Source: Doris montereyensis | Lineage: Eukaryota > Mollusca > Gastropoda > Nudibranchia > Dorididae | DNA length: 64,000 nucleotides | Assembly: GCA_037039925.1 (NCBI GenBank) | Contig: JAXRKP010001494.1 | Coordinates: 56,110 to 120,109, forward strand | Reading direction: 5' to 3' | Shown here: positions 62,415 through 64,000 of the stretch, piece by piece | Layout: each line of letters starts with the position of its first letter | How positions within the stretch are numbered: the first letter of the stretch is position 1 | Made by a program: the position numbers and the translations under genes | The notes under the pieces: generated by a model | What the model saw: only the letters and a program-made list of their open reading frames with translations | Databases searched by the model: none | What the model was told of the DNA's origin: nothing

Positions 62415-63905
62415 TTATCTTATGGACTTGGTTCAGATCTTTTTGTCTTTGGTTTTCTTTTTCTTGTCTTTGGTCTTCTTTTTGTCTTCTTTTTGTCTTT
62501 GGTCTTTTTTGTCTTGATCTTCTTTTCTGTCTTGGTCTTTTTTGTGTCTTTGGTCTTCTTTTTTGTCTTTGGTCTTTTTTTCTTGACTTTGGTCTTCTTT
62601 TCTTGTCTTTGGTCTTCTTTTTGTCTTTGGTCTTCTTTTCTTGTCTTTAGTCTTCTTTTTGTCTGGTCTTTTTTTGTCTTTGGTTTTATTTTCATGTCTT
62701 TGGTCTTCTTTTTGTCTTTGGTCTTCTTTTCTGTGCTTGGTCTTCTTTTTTGTCTTTGGTCTTCTTTTCTTGTCTTTTGGTCTTCTTTTCTTGTCTTTGG
62801 TCTTCTTTTTCTTGTCTTTGGTCTTCTTTTCTTGTCTTTTGGTCTTCTTTACTTGTCTTTGACTTCTTTTTGGTGTTTTGTCTTCTTGTTTGTCTTTGAT
62901 CTTCTTTTTTCTTTCGTATTCTTTTCTTGTCTTTGGTCTTCTTTTCTTGTCTTTGGTCTTCTTTTTTTGTCTTTAGTCTTCTTTTTGTATTTGGTCTTCT
63001 TTTGTTGTGTTTGGTCTTCTTTTTTGTCTTTAGTCTCCTTTTATGTCTTTGGTCTCCTTTTGTTGTGTTTGTCTACTTTTCTTGTCTTTGGTCTTCTTTT
63101 TTGTCTTTGGTCTTCCTTTCTTGTCTTTGGTCTTTTTCTTGTCTTTGGTCTTTTTCTGTCTTTGGTCTTTTCTTGTCTTTGGTCTTGTATTTTTGTCTTT
63201 GGTTTCTTTTTTTGTCTTTAGTCTTTTTAGTCTTTGATCTTATTTTTCTTGTCTTTGGTGTTCTATTTTTGTCTTGGTCTTTTTTTTTAATCTTTTGTCT
63301 TCTTTTCTTGTCTTTGGTCTTCTCTTCTTGTCTTTGGTCTCCTTTTTTTCTTTGGTCTTCTTATTTGTCTTTGGTTTTCTTTTCATGTCTTTGGTCCTCT
63401 TTTCTTGTCTTTGGTCTTCTTTTTCTTGTGTTAGGTCTTGTTTTTTGTCTTTGGTCTTCTATTTTGTCTTTGGTCTTCTTTTCTTGTCTTTGGTCTTGTT
63501 TTTTCTCTGGTCTTCTTTTTTTGTTTTTGGTCTTTTCTTATCTTTGGTCTATTTTTTTTTTTTTGTCTTTGGTCTTCTTTTTTGTCTGTACTTCTTTTTG
63601 GTCTTTGTCTTTTTGTGTCTTTGGTCTTTTTTCTTGTCTTTTTTCCTATTTTCTTGTGTTTGGTCTTCTTTTGTAGTTTTTGGTCTTCTTTTCTTGTGTT
63701 GGTCTTTTATCTTGTTTAGTCTTCTTTTTTTGTCTGTTTTTTTTTGTCTATGGTATTTTTTTTTGTATTGGTCTTTTCTTGTCTTTAGTCTTCTTTTTGT
63801 CTTTTGGTTTTCTTCTTGTGTTTGGTCTTTCTTGTCTTTGGTCTTCTTTTTTTGTCTTTGGTCTTCTTTTTTGTCCTTGTTGTTCTTTTCTCTCTTTGCT
63901 ATTCT
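62415..63905. repeat. 18-20-bp degenerate array, almost free of A on the + strand
   Basis: Repeats of tttgtctttggtcttct with variable T runs over about 1.5 kb. The + frames look like hydrophobic proteins and the - frames like Lys/Arg/Thr-rich ones; both are artefacts of composition. Confidence 0.95.
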
Positions 63906-63944
63906 TTTTATCGGTTAAAAGTGTTGAAAATGGTAAAAAACGGT

Positions 63945-64000
63945 TAAAACCGGTTACAGGCGGTTTAAAGCTGTTGAAACCGGTTACAGGCGGTTTAAAG
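63945..64000. repeat. start of a 30-bp tandem repeat, cut by the window edge
   Basis: gttgaaaccggttacaggcg and gtttaaag repeat about every 30 bp to the end of the window. ccggtt is a recurring element. Confidence 0.7.

Noticed and set aside
62415..63918. Hydrophobic frames resembling multi-pass membrane proteins
   Set aside because: The T/C/G-only composition forces Leu, Phe, Ser, Val and Cys codons; the sequence is a degenerate 18-20-bp array.

Overview
The window is animal nuclear DNA. Genes are split by introns with GT-AG sites, most of the sequence is non-coding, and it is crowded with microsatellites, minisatellites, SINEs, LINE fragments and a decayed hAT transposon. The repeat style and the alpha-arrestin genes fit a lophotrochozoan invertebrate, most likely a mollusc, but nothing here fixes the species. 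I found no operon, rRNA gene, intact tRNA gene, CRISPR array or virus.

The only host protein-coding genes I can support are two alpha-arrestin (arrestin domain-containing, ARRDC) paralogs in direct tandem on the + strand. Gene 1 has seven coding exons from 3981 to 18072 and encodes 404 residues. Gene 2 has the same seven-exon layout from 36804 to 54156. Exons 1, 2 and 4 are identical in length between the two, and the intron phases I could check match. Both proteins have an N-terminal arrestin domain, a C-terminal arrestin domain opening with a CCLCCKSGPI motif, then a tail with a PSAP motif (TSG101/ESCRT-I type) and a PPxY motif (NEDD4-family WW type). Gene 1 reads cleanly. Gene 2 as written has a frame-shifted stretch in exon 3, and an in-frame TGA plus a single-base loss in exon 5. 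It is therefore either a decaying duplicate or damaged by assembly errors.

Layout: 1-3.9 kb, CT microsatellite, a SINE, a 49-50-bp array and a large 37-bp minisatellite. 4-18 kb, gene 1; its 8.5-kb intron 4 holds purine tracts, an antisense non-LTR retrotransposon, a LINE ORF1 relic blown up by a 32-bp minisatellite, and a 60-bp array. 18-21.5 kb, probable 3' UTR. 21.5-34 kb, intergenic repeats: hairpin array, MITE, 37-42-bp array, hAT relic, CT tracts, and about 1.9 kb of CTG, ATT and ACT trinucleotide repeats. 34-36.8 kb, probable 5' flank of gene 2. 36.8-54.2 kb, gene 2, with a second antisense copy of the same LINE in intron 2 and a 2.3-kb 36-bp array in intron 6. 54-64 kb, 3' flank, LINE fragments, a 68-bp array, a 28-bp palindromic array and a 1.5-kb strand-asymmetric pyrimidine array.

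Most long open frames in the window come from tandem repeats whose units lack stop codons and should not be read as proteins. I found no convincing new biological system. The points most worth following are the PSAP plus PPxY tail on both arrestins, the state of gene 2, the minisatellite grown from inside a LINE ORF1 motif, and repeat variants that look like CpG decay.
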